This document shows, one piece after another, positions 8,935 through 18,700 of a DNA stretch of 22,103 nucleotides. The position numbers were made by a program, and so were the translations under genes. The notes beneath the pieces were generated by a model that saw only the letters and a program-made list of their open reading frames with translations, was not told where the DNA came from and ran no database searches. Where the stretch lies: NCBI GenBank assembly GCA_008931825.1, contig QXVZ01033071.1, positions 1 to 22,103 on the forward strand. The letters run 5' to 3'. Within the stretch, counting starts at the first letter, position 1; the number at the start of each line of letters is the position of its first letter. This DNA comes from Phallusia fumigata (lineage: Eukaryota > Chordata > Ascidiacea > Phlebobranchia > Ascidiidae).

Positions 8935-11900
8935 TTAAATTCCTCGATCATTGGGGTCGCATTTAATCATTATCTTGATTCCCTTGCCGGTAAGATTTGT
9001 ATTAAAAGCTTCGATCGCATCTTCGAGTGGAAAACGATGAGTAACGAGTGGTTTCACATTCACTTGGCCTGACGAAATCATTTGAATAGCGGTCGGCCAC
9101 CTTCGAAAAAGGAAACAAAATAATTAAAAATTGGGATGGTGGGAAAAAAACTCTCGGGATGAGCTAATTTTATTTGCAGGATTCCAATTTGGGACGAAGA
9201 CGAATCCCGATCAGTTTTCTTATGTCTGTATATGAGTCGAGCGTCTCAGACCATTAGGCCAAGGGCTCGACTGATGAACAAATGAGCTAATGGGAAACAA
9301 ACTGGGATTTCAGCAAATAGCGACATCTATTACACTTACGTGTTACAATATTTCATGCATCCTTTTATATCCACTTCGCGCACCGCAGCGTGTACGATCG
9401 GAACATTAACAGATTCCGATGGACCAATTCCAATTAACATTAAACATCCCCCAGCTCTTGTTGCCTGCAAATTAGTTGTTACGTCAAGTTAATAATGAAC
9501 ATAGTTTTTGATGAAATGATTGGCACTTTCTACATTACCAGCTCTGCTTGCCCAAAGCTTTTTACCAAGCGTTGTTAAATAGTTAAATATACACGCCCGA
9601 ATTCTTTTGTACAGCAAAGACCCCAATGTAAATGAAAACTAATTGCAGTGTGGACCACAAGCCCTTACTTTCAATCTCACACAGAAAGCAAAACATTTTT
9701 CTATCCTATAACACAATCTACGAATATAACTTCATACGTATATCCCTGTTTGTATTGCTACTTCTGCCCCAGTGCATTCGATGGCGCGCTCCGGCATACA
9801 ACCAAGAAGATTTTCAACTATCTTGGCAGTTTCTTTGGGGGCCTCGTCCTTTGTAACCTGGTGGACAAAATCAGCTCCAAGCGACTTAGCAACGTCCAGT
9901 CTATTTTCAAGCATGTCTGTAACGAAACAACTCAATGTTGTGGTACTAATGTGATATGCAAAAATATTTTTCCTGTTTGGCTGCCATTGGACGGCAAGGT
10001 AAGTTCTGAGGTTTTTTATACTAGGGTGCCACAACCAAATTAGCTCGATCGCTTCTTTTCGATTACGACCAGATAAGTTCTGGCTGCTCTGATTTTAATG
10101 GACAAGGTATTCAGCAGCTTGCTAGAACTGTCTTTAATCCTTAAAAGCAGTCACAAGCATAGTAACACGATTGTAACAACGTGCTTTAACGTAAAGTTAT
10201 TTAAAGCAGTCAAAACTCATATTTCAGGAGGAAAATCAAAATCAAAATAAAAAAATTACCTTCTTGAAGAGTTTTAAGGCCATTTGGATTTTGCCTGGAA
10301 CAATATTTACCTGTAACCACAACTTTTGATGCCCCCATCGCCTTTGCCACGATCAGTGACATCATACCGATCGGTCCAGCCCCGCACACCAACACATTGT
10401 GGCCGAGTTGAATTCCTGCTCGTCTACAAGCGTGAATGGCAACAGAGAGTGGCTCAAGCAAAGCTCCTTCCTCAAAACTCACGTTATCAGGAAGCCTAAC
10501 ACCAACACAAACTGTGGTAAACCTAAATCCACACACCGCGGTGGTCGGTGCAAAATACAAAATAAACATTATAGATTCTATGTTTGGCAAACTAAGTTAC
10601 CAAATCTGCTTTGTAAGGTTGATAGACCACCAGTCGCGGACAGTGGGTTTAAATCCCACCGCAGACTAGATTTTCTAGCTGAAGCCTTGCTGCACGGAAA
10701 TGCTTAATTGGCAGGCCAACTCTGATTCGGTACAATGTCTCTTGCAGGAATGGCTTACAGTAATACACTATGATTTTAAAAGAGAACAAAATACCGCAAT
10801 TAGACTAACTTGAAGCAAAAATCGGCCGGATAGGTGAAGTATCGCTGCAAGCATCCATTAAACATTGGACTAGAACAGAAATATTGATCACTCAAGTTGT
10901 ATCGTCCAATCTTGGCAAACTCGTCCTGTCGGAGCGGGTAGCCCGGTTCAATAGCTACTCGATCTCCTGGAAAAGGCATTATGACATGGAACAAGTTATT
11001 TGGGCATTCGGGCAAAACCAGGGTTTGCAACGAAGAACTACCAGGTTTCAGATGTCGGACGTTTCTTCCGCAACGCAGAACCTTTCCCGATGACTCATGT
11101 CCAAGAACCAATGGACCTTCAAGCATCAGATGAGCAAGCCTGCCTTTTCTCCACACCGACACGTCGGATCCACAAATTCCAACTGAATTGATGTGAAGCA
11201 TCACCTCTGCCAACGAATTTTTGTCAAATAATGACATTTTATACAGGTTTAGACAGATCAGCAACCAAGTTTTCAAGCAGGTTTCTTCGCAACTTATTAC
11301 ATCGGCCGGAGTCGGTTTTTGGCGATGGTCACAAAGACATAAGACCGAAATTTTTTTAATGTCTATAAAACGTCTAGTCTGCAAGGTTTACTTTGTTGTC
11401 CAGTCCGGAGATGGAAATTGCTCCTTAGTTTTTGTCACCAAGCGAAATAACCTACTACAAAGAGTATTTTTAGATTTAGTGAAACGGGGCCCTTTAAAAC
11501 ATAAAGTATTGCATGTACCGCATGTATCCCATATACCGCATGTACCCGTATCGCGCATGTATCCATATACCGCATGTAGCGCATGTACCCGTATATCGCA
11601 TGTAGCGCATGTACCGGTTTTGCGCATGTACCCATATACGGCATGTAGCGCATGTACTCGTATATTGCATGTACCCATATACCGCATGTAACGCATGTAT
11701 CCGTATAGCGCATGTACCCGTTTTGCGCATGGGTACATGGGTACATGCGCTACATGCGGTATATGGGATACATGCGGTACATGCGATACTTTATGTTTTA
11801 AAGGGCCCCAGTGAAACTGACCATTGTCTCCAGGTTCAACTATCGGTTGTTCCTCCTAAAAAAATATGGTTTTATTAGAAAGCATTGGTGCCGAAATCAA

Positions 11901-12066
11901 CCGTAGTTGGTGGGGACAGCACGCCTGAGCTCCCGTCGCATTTAAATTTTAGTGTATTAACCTGTTTTATTAACTTGTACAATATGCTTACCACAACCAG
12001 ATCGCATGGTGTTGTTCCGTCCGATCTTTTATGAACTGCGACGCCTAAGTTAGCCAACTCAGTCAT
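8935..12066 (-). CDS. Sorbitol dehydrogenase paralogue 1, complete (8 exons, 361 aa)
   Basis: Zinc- and NAD-dependent polyol dehydrogenase of the medium-chain family, expected to oxidise sorbitol to fructose in the cytosol. Exons (5' to 3'): 12066-11992, 11855-11822, 11206-11042, 10966-10810, 10495-10311, 9916-9738, 9464-9340, 9100-8935. They join in phase into 362 codons including TAA (8935-8937); vertebrate SORD has about 357 residues. The zinc ligands are present: Cys48 (GICGSDV), His73-Glu74 (LGHES) and Glu158 (LEPLSV). The Rossmann motif GAGPIG is at 182-187, and Asp206 (VVVTD), at the end of the second beta strand, favours NAD over NADP. Odd point: the family's His-Tyr after CGSDV is Ser-Val here, which could change substrate preference. 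The ATG at 12066 is chosen because it gives the normal family N-terminal length. Its neighbour 13258-15136 is a tandem paralogue. SORD-like polyol dehydrogenase is very likely; the exact substrate is inferred. Confidence 0.93.
9190..9283 (-). repeat. tRNA-derived SINE-like or pseudo-tRNA sequence in SORD intron 7
   Basis: Reading the minus strand, TGGCCTAATGG (9261-9251) is a perfect Pol III A box as in tRNA-Arg. It is followed by a D-arm-like TGAGACGCTCGACT. A degraded B-box-like GGGATTCGTC follows about 43 nt on (near 9208-9199). Arms do not fold cleanly, so this is not a working tRNA. The corresponding intron of the second SORD copy keeps the GAATCCCGATCA part but appears to lack the A-box part. 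Confidence 0.45.
10603..10668 (+). repeat. tRNA-like remnant in SORD intron 4 (copy 1)
   Basis: GTGGG TTTAAAT CCCAC (10643-10659) is a perfect five-pair T-arm with a seven-base loop. Before it lies GGTTGATAGACCACCAGTCG, resembling a tRNA D-arm followed by the start of an anticodon arm. The matching intron of the second SORD copy has a version with a better A box (15419-15429). It was therefore in the ancestral intron before the duplication. It is probably a decayed tRNA-derived SINE head. Confidence 0.45.
11478..11817. mobile_element. Non-autonomous inverted-repeat DNA transposon (MITE/foldback) with 8-bp target duplication
   Basis: The element occupies 11486-11809 (324 bp) and is flanked by AGTGAAAC on both sides (11478-11485 and 11810-11817), an 8-bp target-site duplication. 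Its termini are 59-bp inverted repeats with one mismatch (11486-11544 and 11751-11809), beginning GGGGCCCTTTAAAACATAAA. The interior is a tandem array built on CATGTA. There is no transposase. An 8-bp duplication suggests mobilisation by a hAT-type transposase, which is inference. It lies in intron 2 of SORD copy 1, 12 bp inside the splice donor. Its arms would form a long RNA hairpin in the pre-mRNA. Confidence 0.88.
11545..11750. repeat. CATGTA-based minisatellite core of the element
   Basis: About 206 bp made of repeated units of roughly 10-25 bp containing GCATGTA with spacers such as CCCGTATA, CCCATATACC and GCG. Because the unit is partly self-complementary, both strands give long repetitive open frames rich in Tyr, Met, Arg, Cys, His and Val. 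These are not genes. Confidence 0.85.
11816..11821 (-). promoter_or_regulatory. Splice donor of SORD exon 2 overlapping the transposon target site
   Basis: The donor GTCAGT (11821-11816) shares its last two bases with the target-site duplication. The transposon starts 12 bp into the intron, and the insertion leaves the donor intact. Confidence 0.7.
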
Positions 12067-12085
12067 GCTTTTTGCTTGCTACACA
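12067..12085 (-). promoter_or_regulatory. Possible splice acceptor just upstream of the SORD start codon
   Basis: On the minus strand a pyrimidine-rich tract ending TTTTGTGTGTAG lies 12 bases before the ATG. This is either the acceptor of a 5'-UTR intron or, if the organism is a tunicate, a spliced-leader trans-splice site giving a 12-nt 5' UTR. Confidence 0.4.
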
Positions 12086-13257
12086 CAAAAGTTGATGTAT
12101 AACTTATCATTAACCACTCAAGTTAGGAACCTGTTTACTAGACGGTCCTATGCGTATTCTGATTGCCTCATTGCTTGAGGCAAGCGCATTTTGTGCGCAG
12201 CGATGCGTTTCTGCGTGCATTGAACCAGCAACGCAGCAACTGCGCTACACAAATAGTTCCTTCGCGTTTTTCGTGGAATAAAAAGGCTGAGTCAGTTGTT
12301 TAAATCCGGTAGAATATACAACCTGCAAACCGAACTTACCGCAGGGGGCGAAGGTTTTCTTCCCTCAACTGCGTTTTAGACGTTTTAATTGCATGTATTT
12401 TTACCATTGGGTGGTTAGTGGGTCAAAAACATCACTAAGTACAAATAGATTTTGTCAGTCAATACTTTCGCAAACAAAGCTAAGTCTACGAAATGGAGAT
12501 ACGAAACTTTAAAAAAAAACGATTTAAAACCTTAAAAGAAAAATTTGCCAAGATGCAATGTTTATTTCTTGACAACGGTACTTATGGGCAAGATTTCTTC
12601 AATTTAGAAAAGATATGCTTAAAATACGAAAGTATTGGCGGTTCCACTTCAGTTGGTCAAAATACGTTTTTGCTACCGCAGTGTTTTTTAGAACTTGTTA
12701 AAGAGTAGGGGGAGGTTTTGCGTTAAATGTCAGGAGTAAACGAATATTTTTGATGTTATTGAAAAAGAAAAATGCTTTTAAATATTTAAGACCATAAAGA
12801 CGGTTGACTTACAGTATTACAATACATTTTACAGTTCAAAATACATGTAGTGGTGTAAAACTCACGTATTTGTTAATCTCGCCATTTCTTGAATGTGGAT
12901 GGTAGCCTCATACAGAGTTTTTAGCTTCCAATCGTTTGAATTCCATTTAAATGTTTTTAAACTCAGAAAACCAAACAACAGGCATTCTCTTACGACTGCC
13001 AACCCTATTACGCATTTAATTTGACAACGCCGAAAGAGTAAATTTTTACTGTCGCATTGTAAGGCGTAACAGAACAATAACATTTTAACGCAGGAGTAGA
13101 GTTAAAGCGTTAAACACACACAAAGAGGCGCACATAAGGCTACGTTAATATTAGTTTGTTGTTCTAAATTAAAACATGCAATATGTGCAAAAACGACATA
13201 TTTGACTTGGATGGCCCCTTTACTTAGATTCCTTTGCATATAGTCCCATACGAGAAT
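12086..13257. other. Intergenic region between the two SORD paralogues
   Basis: This should contain the promoter of copy 1 and the 3' flank of copy 2. A plus-strand open frame of 71 codons at 12493-12708 has no family resemblance and is probably chance. About 13085-13257 is related to 8770-8934. No poly(A) signal, tRNA or exon can be assigned with confidence. Confidence 0.5.
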
Positions 13258-15136
13258 CTAAGTTCCTTGGTCATTTGGGTCGCATTTAATCATTATCTTG
13301 ATTCCCTTGCCGGTAAGAGTTGTATTAAAAGCTTCGATCGCATCTTCGAGTGGAAAACGATGCGTAACGAGTGGTTTCACATTCACTTGACCTGACGACA
13401 TCATTTGAATAGCGGTCGAACACCTTCAATAAGTCAACAACAAGATATCAAAATACAAATAGCCCAAACAAGCACTTTGACGTGATTTGAAGTCACCTAG
13501 TAAAACAATATACGTCAACATTAGGAATTTGAAATACAGATAAATATCCACTTTCACGTGGATTGCAGTTCTAATACCAGTGTTTCTATTTCTTTCCCCG
13601 ATTTAAACCCGCGACGTTTCGGGAATGGGTTCCGACCAGTTTGGATGCCTTTAAATTGACCATGTTCTCGCCTAAGACAAACGTTTCCAAATAAACAGTT
13701 TTTGGCACGGGTCAGAACCCAGAATGGTCCTGAGGACGAATCCCGATCACGTTCTGGCATTCCAACAAACAGCGATGTCTAGCGGCATGTTTTAAAATTT
13801 TTGAGTAAAGAAATGCACACATAAATAATTTCCAATGTCACAAAATGCAGGAGATTACACTTACGTTTTACAGGTTTTTGCACTTCCTTTAATGTCCACT
13901 TCTCGTACCGCAGCGTATACAATCGGGATATTGACAGATTCCGATGAACTAATTCCAACCAACATCAAACATCCCCCTGCCCTTGTTGCCTGTAGCCTAG
14001 ATCAAATTACAATAAAATTTGTTTCTGTTGAGAAGATTGGCACTTTTTACAGCTCTGCTTGCCCAAACCTGGTTTTAGTAAACATTTTACCAAGCGTTGT
14101 TGGATAAGTAGATATACTTTATTGTTCCAAATGCACATAGCTATGTTGCTTGTACGAAACTCTGTCCATAATAAACGCAAAAAATATTTCTGCATAGCAA
14201 ACTACCTTTTGTCCGATAATAATAAAACTGTAAGTGGAGAAAATATCAAAGAATTAAGCAAAAATCGTCAGCTGTAGTGTTTACCATTTTAATTCCGGTA
14301 AACCCAGAACGTTTTTTTAATGTTTCCCGGAGTCGTTTTAGCCATTTGGATTTCTTGCACATGAATTTCTGAAAGTTGTACACTACTGCAGTATAAATAC
14401 CTAGGCCCTACTTCCAGTCCTACACAAACATTAAAACGTTTCTCCAACCTAGCAACACATCTATGTATATAACTTCTTACATATATTCCAGTTTGTATAG
14501 CTGTTTCGATACCAGTGCATTCAATGGTGCGCACTGGCATACAACCAAGAAGATTTTCAATTATCTGGGCAGTTTCTTTCGCAGGTTCGTCCTTTGTAAC
14601 CCAATGGACGAAATCAGCACCAAGCGACTTCGCAGCTTTTAATCTATTTTCAAGCAAATCTGGAACAAAACAGCTGTAATACAACCAAAATATATGTATA
14701 GCTTCGTTTGGATCGCGAATGGGATTAGTTAATTTGTAAAAGTTGCTATGATTGTCACCAATCGAACACTTATACAGGTTATACACCAACATGTCAGAAG
14801 TACAAATGCCTTCCTTCGCAGTCACAGTAACTTGTAAAGCGCAGATAGTTTTCAAAATCTACCCAATTAGCCAATACTCATATTTCAGTAGGAAACCCCA
14901 AAAATTTTAGAACTTAAAAGCCATTCAGATTTCGCTTGGATTAATATTTACCTGTAACCACAACTTTTGATGCCCCCATCGCCTTTGCCACTATCAATGA
15001 CATCATACCGATCAGTCCAGCCCCGCACACCAATACATTGTGGCCGAGTTGAATTCCTGCTCGTCTACAAGCGTGAATGGCAACAGAGAGTGGCTCCGCC
15101 AAAGCTCCTTCCTCAGAACTCACGTTATCAGGAAGC
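13258..15136 (-). CDS. Sorbitol dehydrogenase paralogue 2, last four exons only
   Basis: Exons 15136-14952, 14659-14481, 13989-13865 and 13423-13258 (TAG at 13258-13260) match exons 5-8 of copy 1 in length (185, 179, 125, 166) and phase. They encode the end of the catalytic domain's zinc-binding half, the NAD-binding fold and the C-terminus. Glu in AEPLSV (zinc ligand), GAGLIG and the VVVTD aspartate are kept. Odd points: GAGPIG is GAGLIG, and the segment corresponding to KYCNTWP in copy 1 reads KTCKTCS, losing residues usually conserved in the family. No stops or frameshifts are seen. The first four exons should lie above 15136, but sequence related to copy-1 intron 4 runs only to the N at 15555. 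The gene is probably cut by assembly, so whether it is functional cannot be judged here. Confidence 0.85.
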
Positions 15137-15554
15137 CTAACACCAAAAAAAGGTTAATAGAAAACGTGATAAAACCTGAAAATTTTCAGCGTTGGGATGT
15201 AGAGTGCATATTACGACAAGGGACAAAAGGGGACGATGACTACGCGGCAAAAAAAACGCTTTTGCAGAAAAATAAAAGGTTGGAGATGATGGCTTGAGTT
15301 AAATTGTAATTTTGGATTTGATCAGCTCCGGCATTTTTTTGCTTTGTAATAATTTTCATGATCAATCAACACAACGCTGTTTCAGATGCAAATAATTCGA
15401 CGTCATCAAACCTGCCTATAGTCAAGTTGACAGAGCGCCAGTCGTGGAAGATAGGCAGCCGCAGTGGGTTTAATTCAATCGCATGCTAGAGTTTTCTAGT
15501 TTATGCCTCGCTGCGCCTAAAAGTGTGTTGAAGATTGACTTTGATTCGGTACAA
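15137..15554 (-). other. Partial intron 4 of SORD paralogue 2
   Basis: The right part (about 15418-15554) aligns with 10610-10738 of copy 1, including GATTCGGTACAA just before the N. In copy 1, exon 4 follows about 70 bp later. So the missing exon should be just beyond the gap. No exon lies in this interval. Confidence 0.6.
15412..15487 (+). repeat. tRNA-like remnant in SORD intron 4 (copy 2)
   Basis: TAGTCAAGTTG (15419-15429) fits the Pol III A box and is followed by ACAGAGCGCCAGTCGTGG, like a tRNA D-arm and anticodon-arm start. GTGGGTTTAATTC (15464-15476) is T-arm-like, but its 3' stem is decayed. It is the counterpart of 10603-10668. Confidence 0.5.
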
Positions 15555-15555
15555 N
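15555..15555. other. Single N, probable contig join
   Basis: Intron sequence of SORD copy 2 ends here and the 3' end of an unrelated gene (THNSL2-type) begins. This repeats the pattern at 2015. Confidence 0.75.
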
Positions 15556-15747
15556 GTGAGGTTAAAATGCTAAACATTACAATGAACATTTTGCTGGCAA
15601 TGGTTCTGGTATTATGTAGTTACCATAACATAGCTATGATCTCTGTTTTAAAGTAATTGATCTGTTGCCAAAGCTTTAAGCATTGATTTCTAACATAAAA
15701 AGGCTAATTTATAAATATCTAATAAAAACGTCTCTGTGAAAAAAGCT
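15556..15747. other. 3' flank or last intron of the THNSL2-type gene
   Basis: A possible small terminal exon (15661-15648, ending in TAA) follows an acceptor-like GGCAACAG on the minus strand. No canonical AATAAA is seen on the minus strand. Nothing else is apparent. Confidence 0.4.
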
Positions 15748-18700
15748 TCAATAAACAACATTTAAACAGCAAAATCTGCAAAAATTTTACCTTTTTTTTA
15801 GTTTTCTTATGTCATTCACTTTTGTGGAAGGTACTGGTGGCAAACCTACAGATTCGAAGATTTCAGGAAACTTTGCTGGGTCAGCTGTAGCCATTGCAAC
15901 CACATGACCACAATCCCTATCCAAGTTTCTGACAAACATTATAAACATACAATTTACCACAATTTTTCAAACCATTTAGGCCCTTCAAAATTGGCAACTT
16001 TTGTTCCCATGTATACTTGTCAAGTAATATTACAAAAAAGCAATAAAATTGTGTTTAATGGCATATAAATAACTTGTTTATGGTGCTGTTATGAGTCATT
16101 TAGCGGTCAGGCAAAAAACAACTTGGTGAAAGTGTGTGTGCATTACCTGCTCAAAGTACTTCTAAATGACTGAACTAAAACACAAACCAATATATAAGAC
16201 AAACTTGTTAAAAATGTAGGAAATAGCTGTGGCTGTATGTGGACAAACATGATATTGGTATTCTGAGTTGCATTTCACCATTGCTGCTCTGATTCCTTCC
16301 TGGTCAACACTAGAAGTTTGGACATATTTTGTGATCTGTGAAAAAACAAAATCTTAATTCATAAAACAGCAAAATTAATGGCCGATTGACCAATATGGCA
16401 GATGTTGTGTTTGACAATAAGAGAAATAATATAACACTAGGTTGTTCACTGTGATTTTTTTTTCTGAAAAAATAAACATGTGCAGGCATCTAAGGAATGA
16501 CGAGATAGCTAGTTTGTCAAAGTTTAAACTCAATGCGACCTAGTGCATAATAAAGTTTAGGTGTACACATAGGCAGTAAAAATGTTTTGTTCTTTCGGAG
16601 CTAACAGGGTAATCAGTTGGGGCTATGGGTCAAATAAAACAAATGGCACAACTCAATGACTGTATATACCACCAAAAGGAATCATCATGAAAGAAAACTG
16701 CACAACAATTAAAAATGATAACACCAGAAAAAGTAAAAGGCAGAAACATTACATTTTTGTGAACAAATTCTGGTAATTGAAGTTCTTCTCCATTCAGAAA
16801 TGTGTTAATTGCCCTAGAAGCAATTTCACCTGATTGGTCAGATGCAAGCCAAATCATCCTTTCAAAATTCATTGGAAACTAAAACACAAAAAAGTTAAAC
16901 TCAACTAAAACTCAAAATTTACAAGACACAAGGTTTTTATACAATTGAAACTTAGTTTTAAAAAAATTAAGTTTTTTTTACTCAATTGCTGCCTGGGATT
17001 TAAACCTGTTTGGACAGAAAAACAGTTGATAAATAAGTTTTACCGCTAAATCCATTGCAGGAGCTAGGGTCTTCTTAACATTGACAAACTTTGTGCTGTT
17101 ATTTGAGACAAATTGGTGGAAACAATCATTGTCATTTGTAACAGCATGAGCCCGGATGGGAACCCCACATTGTTGAGCCATATAACATGCTAAAACAAGA
17201 CAGTTATGAAAGCTGGCTTCAATAGAGAAGGGTTAAACATCTGCCAGATATGTTGTCGATATAGTGTCAAACAATTTGGCCATGCCCTGTATCATGGTTC
17301 CAAACCATGCACAACATGAAGACATATGAAATATAATGCAACAAATTGGAATAAGGCATCAGATGATTTTCAAAAATCAAATTTTACTAGTTTCGACCAT
17401 GGGTAAAAATTATGAGCCAAGCATCAGTTTCAATGATAAGCCAAGGTATAAGTGTCAAAAAGTGACCGAACTCAAACAAGTTGTTGGGTTCTGACTTCCT
17501 TTCGTCATATTTTAGTTGTATTAGAATTGATGCTAAGAAAATATGCCAGATTTAGAAAGGCAATAAAAGTACAAACCAGTGACATTTCCAGCTGCACCAG
17601 TAGGAATTACAATGTCAACAAAATCTCCAACATTATCAACAGCTTGCAAATAGGCATAAATATGATGGGCCATCTAAAAAATATGTCAAGTTTTGAAGTT
17701 GAGGTAAGAAAATTGAAACCAAAATGGAATTTGGCATTTTACCTCAATTACTGGTTGTATGTTAGGGAAGAAAATGAAAGTGAGCATAGTTACCAAAACA
17801 TACTTGCACAAGAAGGCGGCAGAAACTTATTGAGTTCATAGTACCAAGGTTGTTCTCCTGTACAAATTTTTGCTCATATAATATGTCAAGCAATAAAGCA
17901 TCAATATCAACCATATCACCCTCCACTGCAACAGAAAATTTGGATTAATCAAGTTTTTTTAGAAAATCAATAACTATGTTTGTTTGCTGTATGTGTACTG
18001 GTCAGAGAAAAATGCACATTTAAAATATAACTTGGCTCAAAACAGGTAAAACTTTTGTTTGTTGTAATTTCACTGGTACATACTTTTCACACGTAAATAG
18101 AATCGATTTCTCCTTGTAGTTCAGTAGACAGGTGATGAAATAACAACCTAGTGCTAATCAAAATCATTAAAAAGTTCTCCAACATTTGATATTGTCAGCC
18201 TCGTTGTTGTAAAAGTTCCATGTAGCAACATGGATATTAGATGGGAGTAGGCAACTTTCTTAATGTAGTTTAAAAAGTTTTTTTCCCAAATTTAGGAGAG
18301 ATGTGAAATGATATTGTTCTTACCAGCATACACATGTACATTATCATTTGGTATTGATGTCATCATCATTGCTTGTATTTCACTCACATATGTTTCAGGA
18401 TACAAAACTACAACATCAATATTTGGTTTCCCACATACGTTGTATGCAGCACTACCTCCAGTGTCTCCTGATGTTGCTGTACAACAATTTCAATTATTGT
18501 GATTGCTATTGAAATTGGGGGGATCATTCTCAGTTTAGATTCAAAATTATTTTATATGTATTAGTCTCTGGTAAACTAGAGGATGTTAAACTAATTATGA
18601 AGGAAGTCCTGCTGTGTAAAGGAAGTCACCACATGTTTTAGTAGTGTTGTTAGTATTTGTTAAATTTCAGTCCTGTTAAAACTGTAACAATAGCGATACA

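Noticed and set aside
11221..11878. Overlapping repetitive open frames rich in Tyr, Met, His and Cys on both strands
   Set aside because: They are translations of the CATGTA repeat and the inverted repeats of the transposon, with no codon or family support.
12493..12708. Plus-strand open frame of 71 codons
   Set aside because: No recognisable domain, no splice context and AT-rich composition; consistent with chance.
13595..13625. Another T-arm-like sequence (CGATTTAAACCCGCG)
   Set aside because: The stem is imperfect and no A box is found at the right distance on either strand.
17724..17758. Possible 8-bp microexon in the THNSL2-type gene
   Set aside because: It would be in phase, but extending exon 5 to 17804 with donor GTATGT restores the expected family sequence (CRLLVQ before MAHH).
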